The translations under genes were made by a program, and so were the position numbers. Shown one piece after another: positions 45,681-57,300 of a DNA stretch of 64,000 bases (position 1 is its first letter; each line of letters starts with the position of its first letter). The notes below the pieces were generated by a model. It was not told the DNA's origin and searched no databases. It saw only the letters and a list, made by a program, of their open reading frames with translations. Source of the stretch: Strigamia acuminata (taxonomy: Eukaryota; Arthropoda; Chilopoda; Geophilomorpha; Linotaeniidae); assembly GCA_949358305.1 (NCBI GenBank), contig OX442318.1, positions 14,426,517-14,490,516 on the forward strand. The letters run 5' to 3'.

Positions 45681-48600
45681 TTGCATCTGTGAAAAGTTCC
45701 AATGGATTCTTTTCTCTTCCATAAAATAATCCGTACTCTTTGGTTCCACTGATATATTGCAACACTCTCTTCAATGCTTGCATGTGAACTTCCGTTGGTC
45801 TCGAACTATACGTTGATAACTTGCTAACTGCAAACGCTAAGTCTGGTCTGGTGCCTAACATCAAATACATGATCGATCCTAATAACTCTTGATATTTCTT
45901 CACATCAACTTCTTTTGATCCCTCTGTGACGTCCAAATCTTGATCAACTGCTAACGGTGTCTTCTTTGGCTTGCATTTCTCCATTCCATAACGCTTCAAA
46001 ATTTTTTCCGCGTATTCTTTTTGGCTAAGGATTATTCCTTTTCTCCTCACCATAATCCGCATGCCCAAAATGTGCTCTGGTTCGCCCATATCAACCATCT
46101 TGAAAAATTTTCCCAATCTGTTCATCCACTTATCGATCTCTTCATCATTTGTTCCGGCTGATAAGAAATCATCCACGAAAATTCCAATTATGAAATAATT
46201 TCCATCTTCTTCTCCAATAAAAACGCATGAATCGCCTTGCAATTGTCGTAGTCCAATCTGTTTCAGTTTTTCTGTTAACTCGCGATTCCAACATCTCCCC
46301 GCTTGCTTTAATCCATAAATACTCTTCTCCAAAACACAAACTTCATCTTCTGATTCTTCAAATCCTTCAGGCTGTTCCATGTGTATGCTTTCCTTCAAAT
46401 GTCCATGTAAATAAGCGGTTTCCACATCTTTTTGTCTTAACTTTAACTTCTTCTTTGCCGCTATCGCTAAAATCAATCTCATTGTTTCCAATTTCATCAC
46501 TGGTGCAAATGTTCTTTCGTAATCTTCGCCTGGTTTCTGATTACATCCTACTGCTACTAGCCTCGCTTTGTACTTGTCTATGCTTCCATCCAAATTTTTC
46601 TTAATTCTGTAAACCCATTTGCTTTTGATCGCTTTCTTTCCTGATGTCCTGGGTCCTAACTTCCACACTTTATGTTTGTACATCGAACCCATCTCTTTCT
46701 CCATCGCTGCCTTCCACATCTCTGCATCCTCACATTCGATAGCTTCTTTATATGATGTCGGCGTAAATAATTCCTTTCTTGGCTTAACGTGTGCCATTCG
46801 TGCTGCATTTTTCTCAAGTATCCTCTCTGATCTTCTAACGTTTTGACCTAACAATTGTCGTTCCCGTTCTTCTCGTCTTTCTTGTTCTTCTGCTCGCCTT
46901 ATTTCAGCTTGCTCTTGTGTTGGTCTTCCCCGTTGCCTCGGTGCTTGCACTTGTTCTTCCGGTTCGCTGTCTTCATCTTCTTCTTCATCTTGATTTTCAT
47001 TTTCTCCCTCATCTTCACTTTCTGTGTTTACATCTTCAACTCCTTCTTCAACTTCTGGTACAATCTTTCCTAAATTGTCTTCTAAAAATTCTTGTCTTTG
47101 TTTTTGTATTTTCCCCGTTCTGGCTTCTTCATCAAAATAAACATCTCGTGCTTCAATAATGCGTTGCTCATCTTCATCGTAAATCCTGTACGCTTGTCGA
47201 TATCTTGAATATCCAACCATTATTCCTCTCTTACAAACTGGATCAAATTTCTTTCTCATGTGCTTCGGAATATGTCTGAATGCTGTACTTCCGAAAACTC
47301 TTAAATGAATTCCTGCTGGTTTTCTTCCAAATCTTAATTCGTAAGGTGTCACGTTCTTGTTCTTCATCGTTGGTACTCGGTTAATCGTATAAACCGCTGT
47401 CGCCATAGCTTCTGGCCAAAATTCGTTTGGTAGTAGTGACCACTTCAATAAAGTTCTTGTTTTCTCTACTACTGTCCTGTTGTAACGCTCAACGACTCCG
47501 TTACTTTGTGCTGTATACGGTACAGTTCTCTCGTGTTTAATTCCGTTTTCTTGCCAAATTTGTTCAATCTTCGCTCCCGTGAATTCTCCGCCGTTGTCTG
47601 TTCTTATTCTTGACAGTTTCAATCCTGTGGCTCGCTCTTCTCGTGCTCTACATCTCTCAATTTGTTCTGCCGCTTGACTTTTGTCTTGTAGTGGACAGAA
47701 ATAGACGTATTTTGTAAAATCATCAACTATAACCAATGCGAATTTGCTTCTGCCGAACCCCATTGGCAATGGTCCGCACAAGTCTATGTGCCATAATTCT
47801 AATGGTCTCGTTGTTCGTTCTTCTCCTTTTATTCTCTTAAAAGGTTTCCTTGGTCTTCTTCCTTCAATGCATGCTGTACATGTCGGTAACTTGTCGTCAC
47901 TAAACACTGCTCCCAAAACTAGTTTTCCTGCTTTGACATATTTCATCTTTTCTTCACTCAAATGTCCTAATCTTCTGTGCCATAAGATTTTCTTTTTCAA
48001 AATTTCTTCATTTTTCTTAATTGTTGCATCACTCTGTTTAACTTTCTTCACTTCTTTCTTTTTCTTCTCTTCAACTGTATTGTTGATCTTCTCTTTGTGC
48101 TTTACTGCATTGCAATTGTTAACCTCAGGCATTGTTGTCTTTGCTTCAATTGTTTCAACTCGCATGATATACATCTTGTCTCGTTTATCTGCTATTGCTA
48201 CTATTTTGTTCTCCTTGTTCATTACTTTTGCCACTTTATCATCAAATAACACAATCGAACCTTTACGTGTCAACTCACTCACAGACATTAAATTTCCAGC
48301 TAACTTAGGTACATATGCAACATCACTCATATTAATTTCTATTTTATGACCTGATAATTCACTAATCAGTTTTACAACTCCCACTCCTTCTGACTCAATT
48401 GATGCTTCATGTTCTGCTAAATGCACATCTCCACATTTTTTAACTAAATCATTAATATACTCTCTATTTGAAGTCATATGTATTGTTGCCCCCGAATCTA
48501 ATAACCACACATTTTTTAAATCAATTTCATCTACAGTTCTTGCATTAAAACCATAAGCCTGATCCCTATACACATAATCATCATTTGACTTTTCCTCATA

Positions 48601-49434
48601 GCTTGCTGTCGCAGATCGGCCTCGTCCACGTTGACCGCCTCGTCCAGCGTTTCCACGCCCTCGTCCTTTTGATCGACAATCTTTTGAATAATGCCCTGGT
48701 TTCCCACATGCATAACAATTGAACCCCTCGTTTTTCTTTTCACTGGACCCTGATTTACATTCTTTTGCCATGTGACCCATTTTTCCACATTTGTAACATT
48801 CAATTTTATGCTTACTACTAGCTTTGGCTTTAAAAGCTCCTTCACCTTCTTTGGAATCTTGTTCCCATTCAGTTTCTAATTTAATAGCCCTCTTTAAATC
48901 CAAAGTATTTAAATCTCTTTTTGCATGAAAAGCTCTAGCTATGTGAACATATTTTGCACTTAACCCCTTGACTAAATAATAAACAATTTTACTTTCCTCT
49001 ATTTCACGTCCTGCTGCTGCTGATCTTCTTCCAATGGCTATCACTCTGTTCATATATTGTTCTACACTTTCACTTTTATTCATTCTAACACAAAACAACT
49101 CTCTTCCAATGTCAATTTGTTGATCTCGTTGATGTCCCGCATGGTGCGCTGCCAAATCGTTCCACAGTTTTCTTGCATTCTTTGTCCCAACGTGCATCGC
49201 TGCTTGCTCTGGTGCTAGAGTAACTACTATCACTCCTAGTGCTTCACTATTGCGTCGCTTCCATCTTCCATACGCCACTGCATTCTCTCGTGGTGGATTC
49301 TCCAACTGAATAACTGTATCCCACAAGTCCTTGGCATCCAAAATGGCTTCCATCTGCATCCGCCATATTGCATAATTTCCTTCTTCCAACAATGGAACTC
49401 TGTTTAAACTTCCGGATTGGATTGCGTCGGCCAT
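45676..49434 (-). pseudogene. Copia Gag-Pol, N-terminal part (split by BEL)
   Basis: The natural start is ATG 49,434 ('MADAIQSGSLNRV'); the frame extends further upstream only from non-ATG codons. About 1,250 residues are open with no internal stop. Gag (about 20-220) is followed by two zinc knuckles, 'CYKCGKMGHMAKEC' and 'CYACGKPGHYSKDC', an RG-rich linker, and the protease 'VWLLDSGATIHMTS'. Then come the integrase zinc region 'LWHRRLGHLSEEKM', the DDE core ('WHIDLCGPL', 'RTDNGGEFTG', 'SNGVVERYNR'), an acidic linker, and Copia-type reverse transcriptase ('WVYRIKKNLDGSI', 'DVETAYLHGHL', catalytic 'IFVDDFLSAG'). RNase H begins 'LFTDASW' and is cut there by the BEL LTR, after which seven LTR-encoded residues precede a stop. 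The rest is at 39,102-39,550. The order protease-integrase-RT-RNase H is diagnostic of Ty1/Copia. Confidence 0.97.
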
Positions 49435-49644
49435 TTTTGATCCAAAAACGTTCCAAATCGCCAAAATGTTCCAGAAAATTCTCAAAACTCACGATTTTTC
49501 CTCTACGCACTTTTCCACTCGTTTTTGCTGATTTTCACTCGTTTTTCACTCGTTTCACGTACTTCTGTCGTCGTGACTCTGCTTGGCTCTGCTTGGCTCA
49601 TCAACTTCTTGCCTCAAAAACAAACACCTCCCAAATAACCACTT

Positions 49645-49655
49645 CTCTGCTACCA
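49645..49655 (-). promoter_or_regulatory. Copia primer-binding site (initiator Met tRNA)
   Basis: The minus strand reads TGGTAGCAGAG, complementary to the 3' end of animal initiator tRNA-Met (CTCTGCTACCA), just inside the 5' LTR. The match weakens after 11 bases. Many Copia-type elements use this primer. Confidence 0.7.
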
Positions 49656-49658
49656 CAT

Positions 49659-49894
49659 TGTGTAACGTTGGACCTTGGGTGTAGGTTTTGGCAATGAATG
49701 AACACAGACGAGTTGCAACAAACGTGTTGACCGATTGAACTTTATTCGGCGACTGAACCTCGTGGGTTCTCAACAATACAAGATCGCGTGCATGTGACTG
49801 CACGCGCAAAATAGAACACTTCTGTAGAATGTTCTAGAACGTTTAAACAATGAATACATTCGAAATATCTATTTATAGAAACATATATTACACA
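49659..49894 (-). repeat. Copia 5' LTR
   Basis: Bounded by short inverted ends TGTGTAA and TTACACA, about 236 bp long, next to the primer-binding site. On the minus strand it has a TATA-like CTATAAATAG (49,880-49,871), a heat-shock-element-like site (49,826-49,840) and a polyadenylation-like GAATAAAG (about 49,742-49,749). The outer boundary may be two bases further right. No second copy is found at the left end of the element, so the assignment rests on structure and position. Confidence 0.65.
49826..49840. promoter_or_regulatory. Perfect heat-shock element in Copia LTR
   Basis: The sequence A-GAA-TG-TTC-TA-GAA-C has three alternating, correctly spaced 5-bp units of the heat-shock factor site (nGAAnnTTCnnGAAn). 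It lies about 30 bases downstream of the TATA-like box on the element's own strand, near the expected transcription start. Confidence 0.5.
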
Positions 49895-52800
49895 CAATGT
49901 TGAATTAATTTACTGTTGCCATAAATTATGTTTTATTTGTTATATCAGCAATTCATTCACTTATTCAATATTTATTTACAAATTAATCTAATCCATTACA
50001 TCTTGCATCCAACGCCAGTTGTGTGAATTATTCGATGTGTAAGTGCAATTTGTCTATGGTCAGTGGGCATGTGTGTTGCATTAACTTTACTAATAGCCCT
50101 ATAAATTGTCAAAGAATGCAGGATGCACTCCTACCCTACTATCATGTTGTTTTTCTTGGTTTCGCAATATTCTCAAAACCTCCCACCACCAATTCAAATT
50201 CCTTTTACGCTCTTCCAGATTAATTTTATAATAAAAAAAGTTAATGAGGCAACGTTTACACCGCACTCTTTATTTGCACAGCAATGCTGTAACTATTGTT
50301 CAATTTATCAATCCGGCTGGGGGAAGAAATATTCACTTGTTTATTGCGTTTAATATTTCTGTTTTAGCCACATAAGTTATCAAATAAATATAAAATTCTC
50401 ACCACATATAAATCTATAATTATGCAACAGGTTGACAAATTTTCAGCAGCCAGCTGCTCCAAATAATGCGAAACTAAAGCAGCAAACACAAATACCACAA
50501 ACAAAAGACATTTTTGTAGAATAGCTTGATTGTAACCACAGACTTTGAAAAAATATTTACTCAGAAAGTATATTGAAAAAAAAAACAAAAAAAAAATTTT
50601 GTGTACCCTTTCCACAACCCAGAAACCAAAAATGTATTTAAACCACCAAACTGACTCTAATGTTTCAACTAAAAGTGCAAGTTTAAATGACTTAATGAAT
50701 TCATAAACGGATTTAGACTAAAGAGCATTTTGAACTGCAATATTTAAACTGATTTTTTAAGTGAAACAAGCATTTATGAATGTTTAAATTGTTTGAAAAA
50801 AATATGTGTGCAATAGAATTTGTTGTTGAAGTCAAGCTAGACCAATTACAGGGTCCCATTTGCTCCAACGATGAATTATGGCTACAACAAATAGCCCCGT
50901 TTTGTTAGGAGACAAAATAGCAGCAATATGCTTTATGTGGCATGTGCCACATATCTAATGATGCAATGGGTTTTAAACAACAAATTATCTATCTCATTCT
51001 GCCACTATGTGGTCACTATGTGGCCTATAACTTTTTTTCATTATATCTCTGTATTTTTTGTATACACCACTCACAAACACACATTGTCACAGACTTTTGC
51101 ACAAACAAGTTGTTCCACACAAAGCGCATTCAATAAAATACGTAAATCATACAAACGAGGATAACTAATTTATATCCGTGTAAATTGCTTCCTTAATATG
51201 TAAAACAAACAATTTGCATTCTGCAGGCAAGTGTTTTATTCCCATTTAAATGACGTAATGAACGTACCTACCCATTGTAACAGGTGCTAATGCTTTTCTA
51301 AACAACAATCACAATTTCAACAAAAACACCATAAAACAAAATAAAAATTACAATTTTACCAAAAACACAAGAAATAAAAACACGAAAAACACTACACAAA
51401 CATCGAAAACACAACGAAAACAATCAATCAACACACAAAAGAGCCCAACCAAGAAAAAGAAAGGGCCAAGTAAGGTGTGAGTATATCGTTTATATGGTTT
51501 GTGTTTTGAGATCCGTGTTTTGCAAGAGTTTGGCTTTCTACTGTTTGCGGCCGTGCTTTTTCGAGATGATCTAACATCCTAAACTTTAATAAAATCAAAT
51601 TATCCCATAAGTTTACATTCCATTATGTCAGGACGTCGGAAAGTGTATTTTTTTCTCCGTTTTTTTAAATGCCTAACTTCTATTTTCGAACACAAGTCAA
51701 GATAACGTCTATAAAACAGGCTGCAAATTTCCCATTGCCTTTCACTGTTATAAAAAAGGAGAAAAAACTGAAAACTGTCAAGATAAAGCAAAGATTTGTA
51801 TCACGATGTGTCATATTTTTTCAATGCTTCCAAACAAATAATTTTCCTGAAAAATCATTGATTCTGACGTCTTGAAAAACTTACTTTACAGCAAAAACAA
51901 ACAACATTTAAAACCTACAGCAGCTATTTGCTAACCCAGAGTCAACCAATAAATAAAAAAACATTATCAAGCAAGACCTAAATGGCCCCCTTTAAAAGTT
52001 TCGTCCGTTCGATGTGTGCTAAACCCAACAAATAAATGTTAATAACAGCATACACAATATTACTGTTTATCCCAAATGGTTACAAAATTACAAATACAAT
52101 TACAATGTATAACAATGTATTTTTTTTAATGCATCAAGTTTCATAATTTTGTAATACATTTTTTCATGCTATTGGTTTGCAAATGATAATACATGTTGCA
52201 AAATATATTACAAAATCCATTCCAACATGTCAAATGTGAAAAAAGCATTGTCAAAATACATTTTACTAAATGTGTTCTAAAATCTATTTTAAAGTACGAT
52301 ATACAATATTGTTAAAATATAATTTTTAAATTGTATTTTAAAATGCATTAATTGAATCATAAGCGCGTTTTCTTTTTTCTTTTTCAACTCACAAAATGTT
52401 TTAAAAAATTTAAATTTGTAATAGAATATTATTTTCAGCTTTATATTGCCACCGTAGTTAATTTGCAATGTCACGGCTTCTAGAATCCTGAGTAGTGCTT
52501 TACGGGTTACTTGTTGGATCCACTAACAAGTAGTCTGGTTTCTTAGTCAGCAACTTTCCACCACTGATAATTCAGCTCAAAGCTATTCAATACCAGCGAT
52601 CCACTAATGCAATGTTCCCTCTAGAATATGAATTTGGTTTTTTGTGAGCGCCAAACTTGGTGCAATAGAAATGGGAAGAAAAATAAAAATAAAAAAAAAA
52701 TAAATAGAAAAAATATTTCCATGCTTTCTCCTGGTAGCAAAACCCAACTTCTATTTGAAGGGATAATAATGTTTTCTTATTCGAATCCAATTTCACGTGT

Positions 52801-53168
52801 CTATGTGTGAACTGGGAGTCTTTATCTCGGTTATTGAGCGCATTTTTTCATCACATTTTAGTGGGTTTTATCAGCTTTGAAAATTCAATAAACCAGAGCA
52901 ACGAGAATAATACTTTGCCAGTCAAATGTTGTGTACATGCCGATTGCACGTTCGCCTTGTCAAATGAATTCTTTTTAGCGAGCACATTGTGGTAAATTTT
53001 AAGGGCTTTTCTTCTTCACCATCACCCTCTGTTTCCCTTTCTTTTGCATTCTTACAGTTAATAAAAATAAGTTATAAAATAAAAGAAGAAAAAAACATAA
53101 GCAAAAAAAAGTGAAAAGAAGAAAGAAAGAAAAAAGACCAACAGGAAATCAATATAATGATGACAAAG
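49895..53168. other. AT-rich intergenic sequence
   Basis: No gene is supported. Positions 52,070-52,350 contain many variants of 'TTGTATTTTAAAATGCATT' and 'AATACATT' that look like a decayed MITE. A pyrimidine-rich run ending CATTCTTACAG at 53,059 is a good acceptor, but the following sequence is A-rich and non-coding. Confidence 0.45.
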
Positions 53169-54188
53169 TGTAGTGACCCTAGTGGTCACTAATGAAGTGT
53201 CGGGAATGAGCCCGAAATAAAATATTAAATTGGAGATTGTTTTATTTTATTTTATATTTTTTATGATTTCCTGTCTAGATAAAGGGAGGTAGGCAGGGTG
53301 GGAGGAATTGTGGGTGGTCGCCAAGGAAACCAGCCCGCAACCTCCCGGAGCAGGAAACACTTCCTGTGAGGAGCAGAAAAACTCCTCAGTTTGAAACCTA
53401 CTTTGAGAGCAACCAGTCACCAAAATCTTCCTGAGAAAACACCATTCTACAAGCGGATTTAGTGAATGATTGTCAGAGTACTTGGACTCAGTCTTGCGAA
53501 TTGCCAGAGCAATTTGTGAGATATTTCTTGCTGTTACTTCAGTTAGTGACAGTGGGATTTTCATCTTGCCAAACAAGTATTGTTTGGAGGGATTTCTATT
53601 CTCGGCCAACAGCCATTGTTGGACTGAGACTTCCTCACTCGCGACGAAGCGAAGTGAGCGCGACTGTGTGAGATTGTTGAGCGGAATCAGCCGCAACGAC
53701 GCCGCGACGACGACGTTGCGACCTGGAAAGGACGAAGAGAGCGGGATTGAGCCCGAGCGAGTCAGGAGAACGAAGTTGTGACGGAATTGTGTCCGTATTG
53801 AAGAAACGCCGAAGCCGAGCCGAGCGTCGAGCGAAGCGAATCCAAGCGTTCGGCGTTCCCGAGAAGTGGAGTCGTCGAATCGACTGGATTCTTTATCGTT
53901 TTCCTTTGCTTTTAATTATATTTCTTTTAGTAAATTATTTCTTCAGTCGTCTAATTTATCATTTTATCACAAAATAATATCCGTATTTTAATATCTTGTA
54001 TTTGATTTAGTGTTTATTCTAAGTTTGAATAAATCGTCTGTTAATTGAGAAATAATTGAGTCATTATTTCTCCTATCATTTGAGTTAATATTAAGTTATT
54101 TTGAGAAGTATTTGTATAAGTCCTGGCACGGCATCAATGAGTTTAGTTTTATTGTTAATATTCTTCACAGTAATTTGAGCGCATTACA
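53169..54188 (+). repeat. Probable gypsy-type 5' LTR
   Basis: The proposed start TGTAGTG and end CATTACA are inverted with one mismatch, and the end lies two bases before a primer-site-like TGGGGGCCCG. Length is about 1,020 bp. The first bases form a palindrome, AGTGACC-CTAGT-GGTCACT (53,172-53,190). The stretch 53,630-53,890 is rich in CpG and GCGA words, quite unlike the flanks. An AATAAA lies at about 54,029. The second LTR is outside the window, so the left boundary is provisional. Confidence 0.55.
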
Positions 54189-54190
54189 CT

Positions 54191-54211
54191 TGGGGGCCCG
54201 TTATTTGAACC
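54191..54211 (+). promoter_or_regulatory. Probable primer-binding site (tRNA-Pro-like)
   Basis: TGGGGGCCCGTTATTTGAAC resembles the complement of the animal tRNA-Pro 3' end (TGGGGGCTCGTCCGGGATTT) over the first 11 bases, with one mismatch. It regains an ATTTGAACC match after a gap. The mismatch makes the primer assignment tentative. Confidence 0.4.
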
Positions 54212-54311
54212 TTAACAACTTATCTTCAGTTGAGGGACCAATTTTGTGTGATAAAAGTTATTTTGTGATAGAGTATTCTGTTTCTTTCTTCTTTTCTGTG
54301 ACTAAAACGAG

Positions 54312-57300
54312 ATGTCGCAGCCACAAGATTCGAGGAGAGGACGGGGAAACGGCCGCGGACCTCGCACACGAGGCGGAAGGACCGCAGGAGCAGCCAATGT
54401 GCATCCTTCATCATCGTCCGAGTCGGACCATGCAGACGACACCCAGGCCATGACGAGCAAGGAATTTCGTCTGGAAGTATCGCCTGAACGGCAAGGGGAA
54501 TTTTGGCTGAAACAAACGAGAGAGGAGTCCCAAGATTTGCTTGGAAAATCAAGTATCTCCGGAGCCTCGTCGCAACATGGCGACACGCCAGCCACAGTGG
54601 ATTCAACTCCAACAAGCAAAATAGACCTCTCTAATATGACACTGGAGCAAGTCATTGCCGTAGCAAGGAAGCGTGGCCGACTAGTGCGAGCCTACAAGCA
54701 ACAAGCGTCAGGACGTGCCCGCGATGAGGCGGAAAGTTCAGGGGAAAACTCCCCAACCCGCCATAAACTAGCGAGAGCTCGCCAACGCATCGCAGATGTC
54801 ATGAAAGAGATGGAAGACAGTCTCCAGGAGCGTCACCAACAGTATGAGGAAGGTGTGCAACTTTCGGATGAAGACGTAGCACAAATAACGGCAGCAATGG
54901 CCGATCGAGCAAGGCGACTGCAACTGGCACATTCCGAAGAATTCCAGATGTTGAAACGGCTCAAGTTAGAGGAACGCCACGCCAAACAAGCGAAATTCGA
55001 GGCAGAATTGGCCAAGAAAACAACAGATGAAGATATTCGCGCCAAGAAGGATCAATTAGATGCAGAAATTCGCGCTACCAAAGACCGACTTGAAGCAGAA
55101 ATGCGCACCATGAGGAATAAACTGGCGGCAGAGCGACTCCGTCAAGAAACTGAACAGAAGGAGTTGCGTGCGCAACGAAAAGCACAAGCGGTAGCAGAGC
55201 GTGAAGCCATTTTGGAGGAAAATCGGAAGATAGAGGCGGAAAAAGTCCGTTTAGAAACTGAAAAACAAGAATTGTTGGCAAAGCAAAGGGCTATGGAGTC
55301 GGCGGAGAGCAGGGAAATTCATTACCTTCGTCAGGCTGCTCTTGAAGCACAAGAAGCAGCGGAAAGAGCCCGTCAAGAAAACGAAGAGCTTAAGTACCTT
55401 GCACAATGTCGGTATCAAGTGCCAAGCAATATTCCGCCTCATCGGCCAGAAGTGGTGAATTTGTCACCAGAATCGTCCAGGAACTCTCTAAAAAGGAAAG
55501 GTGAAATGGATGAAAAAAGAGATTCCAAACGTGCTTCAATTTCACCAGCCAAAAATCCAAACGTATTGGACATAATTGATCAAAGAAATCGTCAGCATCT
55601 AACAAATCAATCAGCTACAACAGACAAAAAACAAGGTAAAGTAACAGGATTAGATCCAGCAGACCCGCAGATTTGGGATAAGCCCAAAAAGATGGAAACT
55701 GAAAATGTCAGAGTATCTTCTACAAAAAATGAAGGAAAATCATTTGACGTTTACACAGAAAAACCAATAAATGAGAACGATCCTTGTTACCATCGTAAAT
55801 ATACGTTGGAAGAAGCAGTTGAACACTTGTCAGCAGCTAATGAAAGAGATAGGCAACGCGAAATAAGTCGCGAAAATGAAAAACAAAAGTTTCAACACGA
55901 TCAAGAAGTTCCAGAGCAAGATAAAAGCAGCAACCAAAATGCTGCGACTGGACATGATGAAGCAACTGGACAAGCCAGTTATACGAAAGTTAGGGATTAC
56001 AATGATTATCTACAAGGCAAATATTCCCAGCAACCGGAAAATGTAGATCCACGAAATGAGTCGTGTAATCAACGAGGAATTCGCCCACCTACGGAAGTAC
56101 GATTTTCCGACGAGACACGATCACAATATGAAGTAGAACCGCGAAATGTGTCGCGTTATCAACAAGAGACACACCAACAAGGTGCTGCTCGTTTCAACGA
56201 CGGAACACGTCAGCAAAGTAATCACGAAGCGACCAGACAAGACTATTACAATCAAAATGAGTCAATGGAAAGAAATAATTCACGTCAACAATCTGAGTAT
56301 CAAGACGAATCACGACGGCAAAGGGGCTCCTATTGGTATGAAGGTTATACCCAAAGAGAATCGCAAGGACGTCGTGACAACTCACAGGATCGACGAGATA
56401 ATTCGTATCGACAACGTGATTATTCGGAGGGACGACGTGATGATTCGTATCGAGACGACAGACGATCACATTCCAGCCCTCCGCCAAGAGGAGAGGAATA
56501 TGATCGAAAATATTCTCACTCTGACCAATTTCGTCGAGACGAGCCTAATTTTTCCAGATCACGAGAGGAAAGGAGAGGTGGAGGAAATTTTCGACAAGAC
56601 GATAGAGATCCACCGCCAACTAACCCACGCACATTACCGAAAAGCACAGAGGAATTGGAAGAAATTATCTCAAGACAAATCGATGAACGATTGTCTCAAA
56701 TCCCCTCGAAATCACAGGAAATGGACGAGATGCTGCGGAAAATAATTCGGAAATATTGTTCGAGCAATTGGACTCACCATTACACCCCATCTCATCAAAT
56801 CAAATGGGACCGAATTACTCCCGATATGTTTGATGGAGGTTGGCAGGCTGGTACCCAATTCCTAGATGAAGTTATGCACCTAGTCATAAATCACGAGATG
56901 GACCCGGACGTAACTTTGAAAAAATTAATTCCGAAAATGTTGGTTGGAAGTGCAACAAATTGGTTGCGGAAAAGTAACTTCTCACACTGGGACGAATTTG
57001 TGAAAGCTTTTATGAAGGAATATGGAGAGTCCAACGCCATGATGATAAAATATTGGGATAATCACAAACAGACGTTGGGAGAAGACATTCGCACGTACTT
57101 AAGACGTACAGAAGATTTGTTCACCCAACTCCCATATCATATCAGCGATTTTGACAAAGACAGAAAATTCAGGAATGGCCTGACACCTTTCTCCGAGCAA
57201 GTATTGCGAATGGTGGATGCACCGATGGCCAGTTCCTTCGAAAAATTATCACAATTCATCCGAAACCACCAGATGTACATTGACGACCGGTACGCTTCAG

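Noticed and set aside
47744-48349. 201-codon plus-strand frame
   Set aside because: Antisense shadow of the Copia polyprotein, as are the frames at 46,227-47,159.
53470-53781. 103-codon frame within the gypsy LTR
   Set aside because: It has no ATG at its start and lies in the leader/LTR. The composition follows the GCGA-rich DNA and not a protein.
56146-56745. 199-codon frame inside gag
   Set aside because: Alternative-frame shadow of the Arg/Asp-rich repeat section of Gag.
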